Source: JBQTHD01 sp052390275
GTDB lineage: Bacteria; Actinomycetota; Acidimicrobiia; Acidimicrobiales; AC-14
DNA: 64,000 nucleotides
Assembly: GCA_052390275.1 (NCBI GenBank)
Contig: JBQTHD010000019.1
Span: forward strand, 1 to 64,000
Reading direction: 5' to 3'
The position numbers and the translations under genes were made by a program. Under the pieces are notes generated by a model. That model was not told where the DNA came from and searched no databases. It worked only from the letters and a program-made list of their open reading frames with translations. Positions 23,916-32,311 of this stretch are shown piece by piece; the stretch's first letter is position 1; every line of letters begins with the position of its first letter.

Positions 23916-25607
23916 GCCAGCAGGGGGTGCTCCCTCCCCGGCTGCGGCTTCGGGCACCTGGGCTTCGGGCACCTGGGCTTCGGGCACCTGGGCCAGCGGC
24001 GACTGGGGTTCGGAGACGGCGTTGCCCGAGTTCACAGTCGATCGACGAGGCGGGGGAGGTGGTGGCAGCGGGCGCCCGGGCCTGCTTCCGATCCGGGGAG
24101 CAACCAGGGCGGGCCCGACCAGCGCCACCAGGCCAGGGATACGGCCCCGCAGCCGGGCAACCGAGGCCACCAGGTCGGCGGCGGCATTGTCGGGCAGTGC
24201 CGTCGGCGCCACCCGGGTACGGACCGGCGAGGTGACCACCGCCCGGAGCATGGCCTGCCAACGGTCGGGCGAAGCTCTGGCATCCATGGCCGCACCCACT
24301 GCGGCCGCCAATCGGGTTATGACCTCCTCACTCATGCGCATCTCCGGCTCCGGAGGCGTCGAACTGACGCGCAGGGCCCGCAGAACCCGGCCGGCATCCA
24401 GGTTGCCGACGATCTCGGCCGTCCAGGCGTCGCGATCGGAAACCTGCCGGCGGGAGAACGCCTCCTTCAACAAGGTGGCCAGCTCCCGGCAGGCCTCGTC
24501 CCGACCGGCTTCCTGGGCGGCGGGATCGCGCACCACCGAGCGCAGGTCGCGCAAGCTCACCTCGTCCACCATGGCGGCGGCGGCATCCGCCCGATCGTGC
24601 CACTGGGCCGCTCGCAGGGCCGGGAGCAGATCCTCGGCCATGGCCATCAGCGGGCCGGCCTGAATCTCGGGTTCTCCCTTGGCCTTGGCCTGGGTGTTCT
24701 GTTCGGCCATCGCGGCTCGGACCGCATCGAGGCCGCCCCGCAGGATCTGTTCGGCAACCTGACGCTGAACTGCGTCGAGGGCCTCCAGCACTGCCTGACA
24801 GCGGGCGTTGCCCGGCTCCAGCCGTTTGGGATGGGGCCGTGGCTCCGGAGGCTGGCGCACCCTGGGGGAGCGGGGACCGCTGGAGCCGGCCGGCCGTGGG
24901 GCTCGGGGCGGGCGAGTACGGGCCGGGGCTGACAGCCCCTCGGACACATCCCCCCCCTCCGCCGCCAACGCGGTTCGGTCGGGCCTCGGCCCCCTTGGCC
25001 CAACCGGACGATCAACCCGTGGCGCGGGGCGATCGCTCCTTGGCCCGCCGGGGCGATCACCGCTGCGCGATATCGCCGCCCGGTCACGGCCGCTCCCGAA
25101 CGGCCCCGCACCCGGGCGTTCGGAAAGTCGACCTGACCCGGGGCCCGGACCGCCTGACCCTGACCCGGGGCCCGAGCGGCCTGACCCTGAACCCGGACGA
25201 CCGGTTCCCGACGCGGGACGACCCGACCCGGGCGCGCCGCCCGGTCGATCGCCCCGGCCTCGGGGCGGGCGATCGCCCGCCCACCGTTCGATGGCAGGTC
25301 CTCTGCGCGGTCCGGGGCCGCGCCCGCCTCGATTTACCAACGTCTCGGTGAGCAGGGGCCCCTCCCGGCCCGAACCCCGGATCTCCAAACGCTCCGGTTC
25401 CCTCCGCTGGCCGGTCAGCGGGGCGAGGGACACGACGCTGATGCCGTCGAGATTGGCGGCGGTCTCGGCCCGAAGTACATCGCCGACTTTGGCGCCGGGC
25501 GGGACCAGCACGGAACTCACCGAACCCTTGGGTTGACGGGCGCCCGCCGCCCTCCAGGTCCACATGCTGTCGAATTGGCCGGTGAGTTCTACATTCATCC
25601 TGGGCAT
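23856..25607 (-). CDS. Large protein with Arg/Gly/Pro low-complexity centre, unknown function
   Basis: A 583-residue protein not assigned to a known family. Residues 1-75 form a small folded part (VELTGQFDSMWTWRAAG). Residues about 90-265 are a disordered Arg/Gly/Pro/Asp tract. Residues about 270-500 are predicted helical with many Ala, Glu and Arg. The tail carries AQVPE repeats. The charge pattern would suit nucleic acid or ribosome binding, but that is inference. A promoter-like TAGCGT lies 11 bases before the ATG, and an alternative ATG lies three codons later. It overlaps the NUDIX gene end by 60 bases. Confidence 0.7.
   Translation of the reverse strand: MPRMNVELTGQFDSMWTWRAAGARQPKGSVSSVLVPPGAKVGDVLRAETAANLDGISVVSLAPLTGQRREPERLEIRGSGREGPLLTETLVNRGGRGPGPRRGPAIERWAGDRPPRGRGDRPGGAPGSGRPASGTGRPGSGSGRSGPGSGSGGPGPGSGRLSERPGAGPFGSGRDRAAISRSGDRPGGPRSDRPAPRVDRPVGPRGPRPDRTALAAEGGDVSEGLSAPARTRPPRAPRPAGSSGPRSPRVRQPPEPRPHPKRLEPGNARCQAVLEALDAVQRQVAEQILRGGLDAVRAAMAEQNTQAKAKGEPEIQAGPLMAMAEDLLPALRAAQWHDRADAAAAMVDEVSLRDLRSVVRDPAAQEAGRDEACRELATLLKEAFSRRQVSDRDAWTAEIVGNLDAGRVLRALRVSSTPPEPEMRMSEEVITRLAAAVGAAMDARASPDRWQAMLRAVVTSPVRTRVAPTALPDNAAADLVASVARLRGRIPGLVALVGPALVAPRIGSRPGRPLPPPPPPRRSTVNSGNAVSEPQSPLAQVPEAQVPEAQVPEAAAGEGAPPAGSHEPGEQVLAGQEIDQTVC
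23946..23990 (-). repeat. Three 15-base repeats in C-terminal coding region
   Basis: Three identical units (GGCTTCGGGCACCTG on the plus strand) encode AQVPE-type pentapeptides near the C-terminus of the minus-strand gene. Confidence 0.9.
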
Positions 25608-25845
25608 ACCGCCGGGTCACGCTAGTGCACCGCCCCGCAAGTCCCACCGGCGTCTCACCGGCTCTCGACGCCGATAGCTACGTTGCTCCTCGCCCCGATT
25701 CGGCGAGGGCATCGAGGCTCCGGTGCGCCTTGCTCTCGACGCCGACCGCTCGGCGATACGCGCGCGTTACCTGCGAAGCGGAGCACTTGTTGGGAGCGGG
25801 GTCGCCGACCTCCAAAGGAATCTTGGAACGACACTTGCCTAAGCA

Positions 25846-25871
25846 ATAGTTACATGAAATGATGTAACTAT
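25846..25871. promoter_or_regulatory. Inverted-repeat operator overlapping merR start codon
   Basis: A perfect 10-base inverted repeat, ATAGTTACAT and ATGTAACTAT, with a six-base spacer, ends inside the ATG (25870) of the MerR-family gene. It is AT-rich in otherwise GC-rich DNA. The most likely ligand is the MerR protein itself, which would then control its own expression. The remaining 25608-25845 carries a hairpin at 25688-25708 without a T run and no recognised gene. Confidence 0.75.
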
Positions 25872-26796
25872 GAACCAAGTAGAGCCGGAGCTTTCCTCCG
25901 GGGAGTCGATGACCATCGAGGAGTTGGCCAACCGGGCCTCCTGCACCACCCGGACGATCCGCAACTACCAGACTCAGGGTCTACTGCCCTATCCCGCCAT
26001 GGACGGCCGGGTTGGGATGTACGGCGCCGGCCATCTGGCCCGCCTCCGGCTCATCTCCCAACTCCAGGACCAGGGCTTCTCCTTGGCCGGGATCGCTCAG
26101 TTGCTGGCCAACTGGGAGGAAGGTCGGTCGCTGGCCGATCTCTTGGGTTTCGAGGCGGCGCTGACCGAGCCGTGGGTCGACGAAACGCCTTATCTGATCC
26201 CGGCGGAGGAGTTGTTGGGCCGGTTTCCCGAGGCCATGACTGACGTCAGCCTCATCAGCCGCTCGATCGACGCCGGCCTGATCAGCTTTGAAGGCGACCA
26301 GGTGCGGGTCGAAAGCCCCGGCCTGGTCGAGGTCGGGGCCACCCTGGTGGCCTCGGGGGTGCCGATGTCTGCGACCCTTGACGAGCTCACCGCCCTGCGG
26401 TCCGACCTCGAGCGGGTGGCAACCCGGTTCGTCGCCCTCTATGACGACCACGTCTGGGGTCCCTTTGCAGACCGGGGCATGCCCGAAGATGAAGTGGCCG
26501 GTGTCGCCGAGGCATTGAGGAAGATGCGGCCCTTGGCGGCGACGGCCGTTGAGGTCATCCTCAACCAGGCCATGGAACGCCGCTCGGCAGTCAACACCGC
26601 TCTGCGGGCGGCCCTCGATCAGACCACCCCCAGCCCGGTCCGGGCCAAACCCGCGGACCGCCCAGCGTCCGCCGGCGATTTCGGCCAAGCCACCGCCGGC
26701 CAACCCGGCTCCACCGAACTCACCTCCACCGAACTCGCCTCCACCGAACTCACCTCCACCGGAACCCCCACCATCAAGAAAGGGCCCAACCAATGA
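25870..26796 (+). CDS. MerR-family transcriptional regulator
   Basis: A 308-residue protein. Residues about 15-85 are a MerR winged helix: MTIEELANRASCTTRTIRNY, QTQGLLP and QDQGFSLAGIAQLL. The middle is a helical effector region without the cysteine clusters of metal-sensing MerR proteins. The C-terminus is low-complexity with STELT repeats. An inverted repeat overlaps its start codon. Its stop overlaps the ATG of the following membrane protein by four bases, so that gene is the probable regulated partner. Confidence 0.85.
   Translation: MNQVEPELSSGESMTIEELANRASCTTRTIRNYQTQGLLPYPAMDGRVGMYGAGHLARLRLISQLQDQGFSLAGIAQLLANWEEGRSLADLLGFEAALTEPWVDETPYLIPAEELLGRFPEAMTDVSLISRSIDAGLISFEGDQVRVESPGLVEVGATLVASGVPMSATLDELTALRSDLERVATRFVALYDDHVWGPFADRGMPEDEVAGVAEALRKMRPLAATAVEVILNQAMERRSAVNTALRAALDQTTPSPVRAKPADRPASAGDFGQATAGQPGSTELTSTELASTELTSTGTPTIKKGPNQ
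26709..26753 (+). repeat. Three 15-base repeats in merR tail
   Basis: Units of CTCCACCGAACTCAC (one with CGC at the end) encode STELT/STELA pentapeptides in the regulator's disordered C-terminus; a diverged fourth follows. Confidence 0.88.
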
Positions 26797-28664
26797 GTAC
26801 TCATGGCGTCCTCGGCCAGGTGAGCACCTCGATCACCGCCGATCAGTGGCTCTATGCCGCTGCGCCCTTCGTGTTGTTCGGCCTGGTCTCGCTCGTCCTG
26901 GCCCTTATCGGCTCCCACGGCGACGAGACGAGCCCGTGGCGCAAGCCCATCCGTCGGATCTCCGACGCCCTGCACCGGGGGACCGGCTATCCCGGCTGGG
27001 CCATGGCCGGAGTCCTGAGCGGGCTGGTGATGCTGGGTGCCGGCGCCATCGGCCTTTACTGGGACGTTGCCTGGCACATCAACCTGGGCCGGGACATCAC
27101 CTTGATGACTCCATCGCACACCATGATCGTCCTGGCCCTGGGCGGGCTTATGTTCGCCGCACTGGTCACGGTGGTCTTCGCCACCGTGGAGGACGCGGCG
27201 GTGGGCTTCCGATGGAGCGGGCTGGTGATTCCCTGGTCGGCGCTGAGTCTGGCCTCGCTGGGCTTCGGGGGAGTGGTGGCCTTCCCTCTCGATGCTCTCT
27301 GGCACGAGGCCTACGGCATCGATGTGACGCTATGGAGTCCCACCCACCTGATGCTGGTCGGAGGTGGGGCGCTCGGCACCATCGCCGTCTGGCTGATGAT
27401 GGCCGAGGCCCGCCGCGACGCCGCCCCCACCTGGCTTGGAAAGGTCATCCAGGTAACAGTTGCCGGCGCCGTGCTGGTGGGGCTATCGACGGTGCAGGGA
27501 GAGTTCGACTACGGCGTTCCCCAGTTCCAGTTGCTGTTCTGGCCGTTGCTGGTGTCGGTCGCCGCCGCCTTCTCCCTCGTCTCGGCCCGAATGGTCCTCG
27601 GTCGAGGCGGTGCGCTGGCCACCGTGGCCGCCTTCTTGATCCTGCGGGGCCTGTTCGCCCTCATCGTCGGCGTTGCCCTGAACCACACCGTTCCCCGCTT
27701 CCCCCTCTACCTCGTGGCCGCTCTGGCGGTGGAGGCGGTGGCCCTGGTCGTTGGTACCCGTAGGGTTCTGGCCTTCGCCGTGGTCAGCGGCTTTGCCACG
27801 GCCACCGTCGGCCTGGCGGCCGAGGCCGTGTGGACCGGAGCCTCGGGGTGGTTCGAATTTCCCCTTGCGCTGCTGCCCAAGGTTGCGGTCCTGGCCCCGG
27901 TGGCGGCCGTCGCCGCCGCTGTGTTGGGCGCGTCCTTGGCCCGGGGCTACGGCGGTCCCCGTATCCCCGTGCCTGCCCTGGCGGCGGCTGGGGTGGCCCT
28001 GCTGGCGGTGATGGCCGTACCCCTGCCTCGCAACGTCGGTGATGTCGGGACCGTCATCCGTCTCTCGCCGGCGTCGGTAGGGAGCCTGGCCACCGGACAG
28101 GCCGACCCGGGCTCCGCCGAGGGCCCCAAGTGGGCCAACGTGGAGGTTTCGCTGACTCCGGCCGACGCCGCTCAGGGAGCCGTGGCCTTCGGCCTGGTCT
28201 CCTGGCAGGGGGGCGGGCGGATTTCGGCCGATCTGGTCGAGGTATCGCCCGGTAACTACCGATCCTCGGAGCCGGTGCCGGTCAGCGGGGCGTGGAAGAC
28301 CATGGTCGGCCTCTTCCGAGGGGACCAGGTCATGGCCGCTCCCGTATTCCTGCCGGCTGACCCCGCCATCGGCGCCGAAGAGATCCCGGCTCTGGCCGAG
28401 CGTCAAACCCGGTTCGTGCGCAACACCACCTTGTTCCTCCGGGAGACCAGGCCTGGCCCCCTGTGGCCGTCGCTGGTCTCCTATGGCGGCCTGACCGTGG
28501 TGGTGGCGGGGTGGGTCGCCCTGTTTGCCCTGGCCATCGTGCGGGTGGGCGTAGGGGATAGGAGGGATGGGGACGACCAGTCGTCGATGTCCCGACCCCG
28601 GTCGGTCGCCGGGGCCGGTCCGGCCGGGGCTCCCGGGATGATCGCCTGGCCGGCCCTTTCGTAG
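26793..28664 (+). CDS. Polytopic membrane protein with duplicated Asp/His motif and extracellular domain
   Basis: A 623-residue protein with about ten to twelve membrane helices, then a roughly 110-residue exposed domain and a last helix. Two membrane segments share a motif: WDVAWHINLGRDITLMTPSH and LDALWHEAYGIDVTLWSPTH, that is D..WH....G.D.TL.[TS]P[ST]H, suggesting an internal duplication with conserved Asp and His residues suited to metal or cofactor binding. The exposed part (NYRSSEPVPVSGAWKTMVGL) resembles YtkA/FixH-like domains linked to copper or oxidase assembly. Coupling to merR and the nearby thioredoxin and ccdA genes fits a redox or metal role; this is inference. Confidence 0.7.
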   Translation: MSTHGVLGQVSTSITADQWLYAAAPFVLFGLVSLVLALIGSHGDETSPWRKPIRRISDALHRGTGYPGWAMAGVLSGLVMLGAGAIGLYWDVAWHINLGRDITLMTPSHTMIVLALGGLMFAALVTVVFATVEDAAVGFRWSGLVIPWSALSLASLGFGGVVAFPLDALWHEAYGIDVTLWSPTHLMLVGGGALGTIAVWLMMAEARRDAAPTWLGKVIQVTVAGAVLVGLSTVQGEFDYGVPQFQLLFWPLLVSVAAAFSLVSARMVLGRGGALATVAAFLILRGLFALIVGVALNHTVPRFPLYLVAALAVEAVALVVGTRRVLAFAVVSGFATATVGLAAEAVWTGASGWFEFPLALLPKVAVLAPVAAVAAAVLGASLARGYGGPRIPVPALAAAGVALLAVMAVPLPRNVGDVGTVIRLSPASVGSLATGQADPGSAEGPKWANVEVSLTPADAAQGAVAFGLVSWQGGGRISADLVEVSPGNYRSSEPVPVSGAWKTMVGLFRGDQVMAAPVFLPADPAIGAEEIPALAERQTRFVRNTTLFLRETRPGPLWPSLVSYGGLTVVVAGWVALFALAIVRVGVGDRRDGDDQSSMSRPRSVAGAGPAGAPGMIAWPALS

Positions 28665-28925
28665 CGGGAGGGCGGCGGGCGGCCTCGTCGTGCCGGGCAG
28701 GGTCTGACCCCGCTGGTCCTGGCCGGCGCTCGCCGTCACACTTGGCCGACGACGAGACATCGCCGGTCTCGGGTTTCGAGTCTGTTCATGGCAATCCCCG
28801 CCGGGGTGACCCCCAGGCGGGGATGGCCTCGTGGTGAAATCCGCAGGCCCGGTCGGATCCCGTCCGGTCCGCCCGGTCAGGGGCGTTCATGCCACTTACA
28901 GACCGCCGGAAACAGGAGCGACCAC

Positions 28926-29696
28926 ATGGGGCGTCAGTCATTCGGGAAGTTGATGCCGGGACCGGGAAGCGCAGGGGCCAGGGTCAGGCGCCGGCTGGCG
29001 CCCGCCATGGTCACCGTCGTGGTCCTGGGTGCCTGCGGGGATCCGACTTCCCCGTCGGCCGGGCGAGCCGACCAGGAGGTCGGGGCCCGGGATGTGGCTC
29101 CAGCCGTCGAACCCGGTGCCGACAGCCAGGCCCTGGCCGACGCCCTGACCAACGCGACGCAGGATCCCCCGACCGGGCCGAGCGCGGGAGTGACGCCGGA
29201 GGTACCCGCTTCAGGCGGGGCCAGCCCGCCACCAGAAGTGAAGTCCGCCCCTCAGCCTCCATCGCCCTCGTCGGCCCGTCCCGACAACAGCATTTTGCCC
29301 GGCATCGAAGTGGACGACGTGGGTGCCGGGTCCCGGGTGAACCTGGCCACCTTCGCTCCGGCGGACAAGCCCCTGCTGGTCTGGTTCTGGGCCCCCCATT
29401 GACCCTCCTGCCGCCGGGAAGCGCCCGGCGTCGAGCAGTTTGCTCGAGAGAACGCGCAGACACTGCGAGTGGTCGGTCTGGGCACCCAGGACTCCCTGGG
29501 CGAGGCTCAGGACTTCGTGGGCCAGTACAACACGTCGTTCACCATGCTCTGGGATTCCAGTTTCCGGTCCTGGCGCGAGTTGGGGATTGCCGGCCAGCCC
29601 GCCGCCATCTTGTTGGACCGGGACGGCTCGGAGATCAAGCGTTGGATCGGCCCTTTCCCCGAGGCCGAGGTGGCCCGCCTGGCCGCTCAGGCGTGA
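28926..29696 (+). CDS. Thioredoxin-like lipoprotein with in-frame TGA at CxxC (candidate selenoprotein)
   Basis: ATG 28926 has AGGAG eight bases upstream. A lipoprotein signal ends at Cys37 (VVVLGAC), a Pro/Ser-rich linker follows, and the thioredoxin fold begins near residue 140. Where a TlpA/ResA-type protein reads WAPxCPxC, this one reads LVWFWAPH, TGA (29400-29402, codon 159), PSCRREAP. The same frame stays open for 97 more codons with normal thioredoxin features, including VVGLGTQDSLGEA, a cis-Pro-type GIAGQPAAILLDRDG and GPFPEAEV, ending at TGA 29694-29696. The TGA thus falls exactly on the first redox Cys. Either it encodes selenocysteine (UPSC) or the gene carries a single nonsense mutation. 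CcdA is encoded downstream. There are 256 residues if read through. Confidence 0.7.
29412..29447 (+). promoter_or_regulatory. Candidate SECIS-type hairpins after in-frame TGA
   Basis: Two hairpins follow the TGA. The first (29412-29430) is a seven-pair GC stem, CGCCGGG with CCCGGCG, and a five-base loop AAGCG starting 16 bases after the TGA, close to where bacterial SECIS loops lie; opening the last pair puts a G first in the loop. The second (29431-29447) has seven pairs and a GTT loop that contains GU. Neither matches the E. coli loop exactly, so the assignment is tentative. Confidence 0.4.
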
Positions 29697-29816
29697 ACGC
29701 CTTCGCCACTCGCCCGGCTCGACGCGACCCCGTTGGAAGCATGAGGCCCTTTGGCAACATGAGATACGAGCCGAAGGCCGACCGGCCGGCACGGACGCGG
29801 TGACCGGCTCGGGCCG

Positions 29817-30743
29817 ATGATTGACGCCCCCTTGGCCCTCGGCTTCGCCGCGGGCATGGTGGCCGCCTTCAACCCCTGCGGCTTCGCCCTGGTCCCGGCC
29901 TATCTGTCGTTCTTCCTGGGACTCGATGCCGACGCCGAGGCCGGCGCCGAGGCCGACGCCGCTGACCCACCTCGACGGCGTGCGGCCCTTGCCCCATTGA
30001 TCCGGGCCCTGGTGGTGGGTGGGGCTGTGACCGTTGGATTCCTGGTCGTCTTCGGCCTCACCGGGATCGTGGCTGGATCCTTCGCCGGCACCATCAGCCG
30101 GGCCGCGCCCTGGATCTCCATCCCCATTGGGTTGGTGCTGAGTGGACTGGGAGTCCTCACTCTGCTGGGCCGCAGGATCCCCATCAACCTGCCCCGCCTG
30201 GCGGTGGGCGGCCGGACCAGGGGAGTGGGCTCGATGGCGGCCTACGGCGTTTCCTATGCCACGGTCTCGCTGTCGTGCACTCTGCCGGTCTTCTTGGCGG
30301 TGGGGGCCACCACCTTCGACGACGCCAGCCTGCTCAGCGGACTGGCCACCTTCGCCGCCTACTCGCTGGGGATGGGCACAGTGCTCACCGGTTTGGCCGT
30401 CTCGATGACCCTGGCCCGCCGGCCCCTGGGCCGAATCCTCAAGCAGGCCGGGCCAGCCATGGCCCGCCTCGGCGGGGGTCTCCTCGTCCTCGCCGGGGCC
30501 TACGTCACCTGGTACGCCGTCTATGAACTCCGCATCCAAAGCGACGACGAGGCCGCTCTGGGACCGGTGGGGCTGGTGACCGACCTGTCCGGCACCGTCT
30601 CCAACTGGGTCAACAACACCGGGCCCTTGCGGATTGCCCTCGTGCTGCTGATCCTCGCCGTGGTCGGCGCTGCCATCTGGCTCTGGCAGGAGCGCCGCCG
30701 GTCCACGGACAGCGGATCCCGGGAACCCTCGGCCGTCCACTGA
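29817..30743 (+). CDS. ccdA: CcdA-type thiol:disulfide transmembrane transporter
   Basis: A 308-residue membrane protein with six to seven helices. The two redox cysteines lie in AAFNPCGFALVPAYLSFFLG and VSLSCTLPVFLAVG, the usual CcdA motifs. CcdA passes reducing equivalents from cytoplasmic thioredoxin to exported thioredoxin-like proteins for cytochrome c maturation and related tasks. The upstream thioredoxin-like lipoprotein is its expected partner. The 120 bases between them (29697-29816) hold no recognised gene. Confidence 0.88.
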   Translation: MIDAPLALGFAAGMVAAFNPCGFALVPAYLSFFLGLDADAEAGAEADAADPPRRRAALAPLIRALVVGGAVTVGFLVVFGLTGIVAGSFAGTISRAAPWISIPIGLVLSGLGVLTLLGRRIPINLPRLAVGGRTRGVGSMAAYGVSYATVSLSCTLPVFLAVGATTFDDASLLSGLATFAAYSLGMGTVLTGLAVSMTLARRPLGRILKQAGPAMARLGGGLLVLAGAYVTWYAVYELRIQSDDEAALGPVGLVTDLSGTVSNWVNNTGPLRIALVLLILAVVGAAIWLWQERRRSTDSGSREPSAVH

Positions 30744-30745
30744 CC

Positions 30746-30764
30746 TCCCGGGGCGCTCCCGGGA
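30746..30764 (+). terminator. Hairpin after ccdA, possible terminator
   Basis: A seven-pair stem TCCCGGG/CCCGGGA with a five-base loop begins three bases after the ccdA stop. There is no T run, so termination is uncertain. Confidence 0.3.
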
Positions 30765-30935
30765 CGTCTGAGCCGAGCCCGTCGACCCCCCAAGGCCTCT
30801 CGATCCAGGCCTCTCGGCCCGACCTGGCCGTCCAACCTAACGCCCATAATTCAAGTTATGTAATGCTGAGGATCACGTTGGCGGGTCGGTTCACCTGGTC
30901 GGGTGGCCCGCCACCGTAGGAAAGCGGCGTAGCAG

Positions 30936-31487
30936 TTACGTCAGGCCGGTCGCGCGTTCGAGGATCCGGGCGATCACCGGACCCTTGGCCCGCGCGTAGT
31001 AGTTCATGTCCGGCCACTCCCCAGCGAGCGCGAATTTGGCGCGCTCGTACTCGAGCCGATCGGAAGGATGCGCTCGAAGCCAGTCGCGGAACAGCAGGTC
31101 CCTTCGCTCGTTGTCGCTGTCCACTGCCCATACGTGGATGTGAACATCCCGCTCCGGGGTCCGGAACATGCGGTGGCCGCGCTCCCGGACGCGAAGCCGG
31201 TATCCCGCTTGTTCCATCGGATCGACCAAAGCGGCCTCATGGTCTGGGTCATCGACGGTGACCATGATGTCGATCACGGGCTTCGCGGCGAGACCAGGGA
31301 CAGCAGTCGAACCGACGTGCTCGATGCGACGTGCGATGGGCCCAAGCGCAACCTCGATCCGCTTCCGCTCGCGCTCGAACCGGCGGGGCCAGTCGTCTGA
31401 GTAGCGCTCGATTCGGATGGTTCGTCTCTCGCGCCCACCAATGAGCACTCGCTCGAGCTCGTCGTCGAGGTCGTCTGGTCCCGTCAC
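30936..31487 (-). CDS. GrpB-family (UPF0157) nucleotidyltransferase-like protein
   Basis: A 183-residue protein with the GrpB signature: IEHVGSTAVPGLAAKPVIDIMVTV, followed by HMFRTPERDVHIHVW and FRDWLRAHPSDRLEYERAK. The GS...DI pattern resembles the active site of nucleotidyltransferase-fold proteins; the family has no settled function and members often behave like mobile accessory genes. It stands at the edge of a small region with two toxin-antitoxin pairs. The gap 30765-30935 holds no recognised gene. Confidence 0.87.
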   Translation of the reverse strand: MTGPDDLDDELERVLIGGRERRTIRIERYSDDWPRRFERERKRIEVALGPIARRIEHVGSTAVPGLAAKPVIDIMVTVDDPDHEAALVDPMEQAGYRLRVRERGHRMFRTPERDVHIHVWAVDSDNERRDLLFRDWLRAHPSDRLEYERAKFALAGEWPDMNYYARAKGPVIARILERATGLT

Positions 31488-31623
31488 GGGATCAGGCTGT
31501 CACTTTGCTGGCGCTGTCACTGTCAGTTTTCCGTCGCTTCACATGGATGGACTTCTTGAATGCACCGCCGAGCTACGGCCCCGACCGCCGCAGGTCGGCT
31601 GTTTCGCCACGAGCGCAATGGCG

Positions 31624-31986
31624 TCACGTCATTGCGCAACCCACGCGACTGGCGGCGGCTTCGAGCCGGCGATCTGCGGTCCAGAGCCTCCCACCAGGCG
31701 TCAGTGCTGTGGATGCGAGTAGCTGGGCATCGACGTAGCCGATCCCGGTCCCGTGCAGCCGGTGGCGGTCGATAAGTACGAGAATCTCCTCGGGTGTGGC
31801 AGCCACGGCCTGAGGGATGCCTCCGAGGAGTCCCAGCACCTCGCTTCGGCGAACAAGATGACCGAGTGCAAGCTCGCCGGTAACCCAAGGGTGGCCCAGA
31901 ACCAGGCCCTGATCGAGGAACGCTGTGAGATCGGGCCGTCCGGTTTTGAGGTGGTCGACCCAGATGGACGTGTCCACCAGGATCAA
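31624..31986 (-). CDS. VapC-type PIN-domain toxin
   Basis: A 120-residue PIN protein. The acidic residues of the RNase site are visible: Asp5 (LVDTSIWVDHL), Glu in TGELALG, then Asp in IGYVDAQLLAS and TADRRL. VapC toxins cleave RNA, often tRNA or rRNA, and are held inactive by a partner VapB. Its ATG overlaps the stop of the antitoxin gene by four bases. The 136 bases downstream (31488-31623) show nothing notable. Confidence 0.88.
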   Translation of the reverse strand: MILVDTSIWVDHLKTGRPDLTAFLDQGLVLGHPWVTGELALGHLVRRSEVLGLLGGIPQAVAATPEEILVLIDRHRLHGTGIGYVDAQLLASTALTPGGRLWTADRRLEAAASRVGCAMT

Positions 31987-32180
31987 GAGCTACCGCCCCG
32001 CCGTCGAGGAACGTCGCTCAGAGCCGGCTCGGTTCCGCCCAACTGGGCCAGCCGGCGGGCACTTTCCCGCTGGATGAGGGCGTGCAGTGCCTCGCGGACC
32101 AAAGCGCTCTTCTCACGCGTACCTGTAAGCCGCTGCGCCTCGGCGAGGAGATCGTCGTCCAGGGAAAGGGTGGTGCGCAT
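31983..32180 (-). CDS. VapB-type antitoxin
   Basis: A 65-residue protein. The N-terminal MRTTLSLDDDLLAEAQRLTG is a ribbon-helix-helix-type DNA-binding segment of the DUF2191/VapB class, followed by KSALVREALHALIQRESARR. It should bind and block the VapC toxin encoded next to it and repress the pair through the palindrome at 32212-32231, which lies 32 bases before its start. Confidence 0.87.
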   Translation of the reverse strand: MRTTLSLDDDLLAEAQRLTGTREKSALVREALHALIQRESARRLAQLGGTEPALSDVPRRRGGSS

Positions 32181-32211
32181 GAGGCGCCCTCCTTCGGTCT
32201 CGTCATCACCG

Positions 32212-32231
32212 GCGACATCGTACGATGTCGC
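32212..32231. promoter_or_regulatory. 20-base palindromic operator between the two toxin-antitoxin pairs
   Basis: GCGACATCGTACGATGTCGC is a perfect palindrome in the divergent region, nearer the minus-strand vapBC pair. It is a typical site for a dimeric ribbon-helix-helix antitoxin and probably controls vapBC. Binding is inferred. Confidence 0.7.
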
Positions 32232-32280
32232 GAATCGTGCCGCTTCGAGTTCCCAGATTCATCTCCCTGTCGCGCTTTTG

Positions 32281-32295
32281 CATGCGAATCGCATG
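32281..32295. promoter_or_regulatory. Second inverted-repeat operator, plus-strand toxin-antitoxin pair
   Basis: CATGCGA-A-TCGCATG is a perfect seven-base inverted repeat with a single central base, ending 16 bases before the ATG of the plus-strand antitoxin. It differs in sequence from the palindrome at 32212, so each pair seems to have its own site. Confidence 0.65.
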
Positions 32296-32311
32296 AATGT
32301 AGCGTGATCAC

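Noticed and set aside
25688..25708. Hairpin with stem CCTCGCC/GGCGAGG as a terminator
   Set aside because: No T run follows on either strand, and it lies in the promoter-side region of two divergent genes.
29400..29402. Thioredoxin-like gene as an ordinary pseudogene
   Set aside because: Not fully excluded, but no frameshift or other stop is seen, the downstream half is intact, and the TGA falls exactly on the redox Cys codon, so the selenocysteine reading is preferred.
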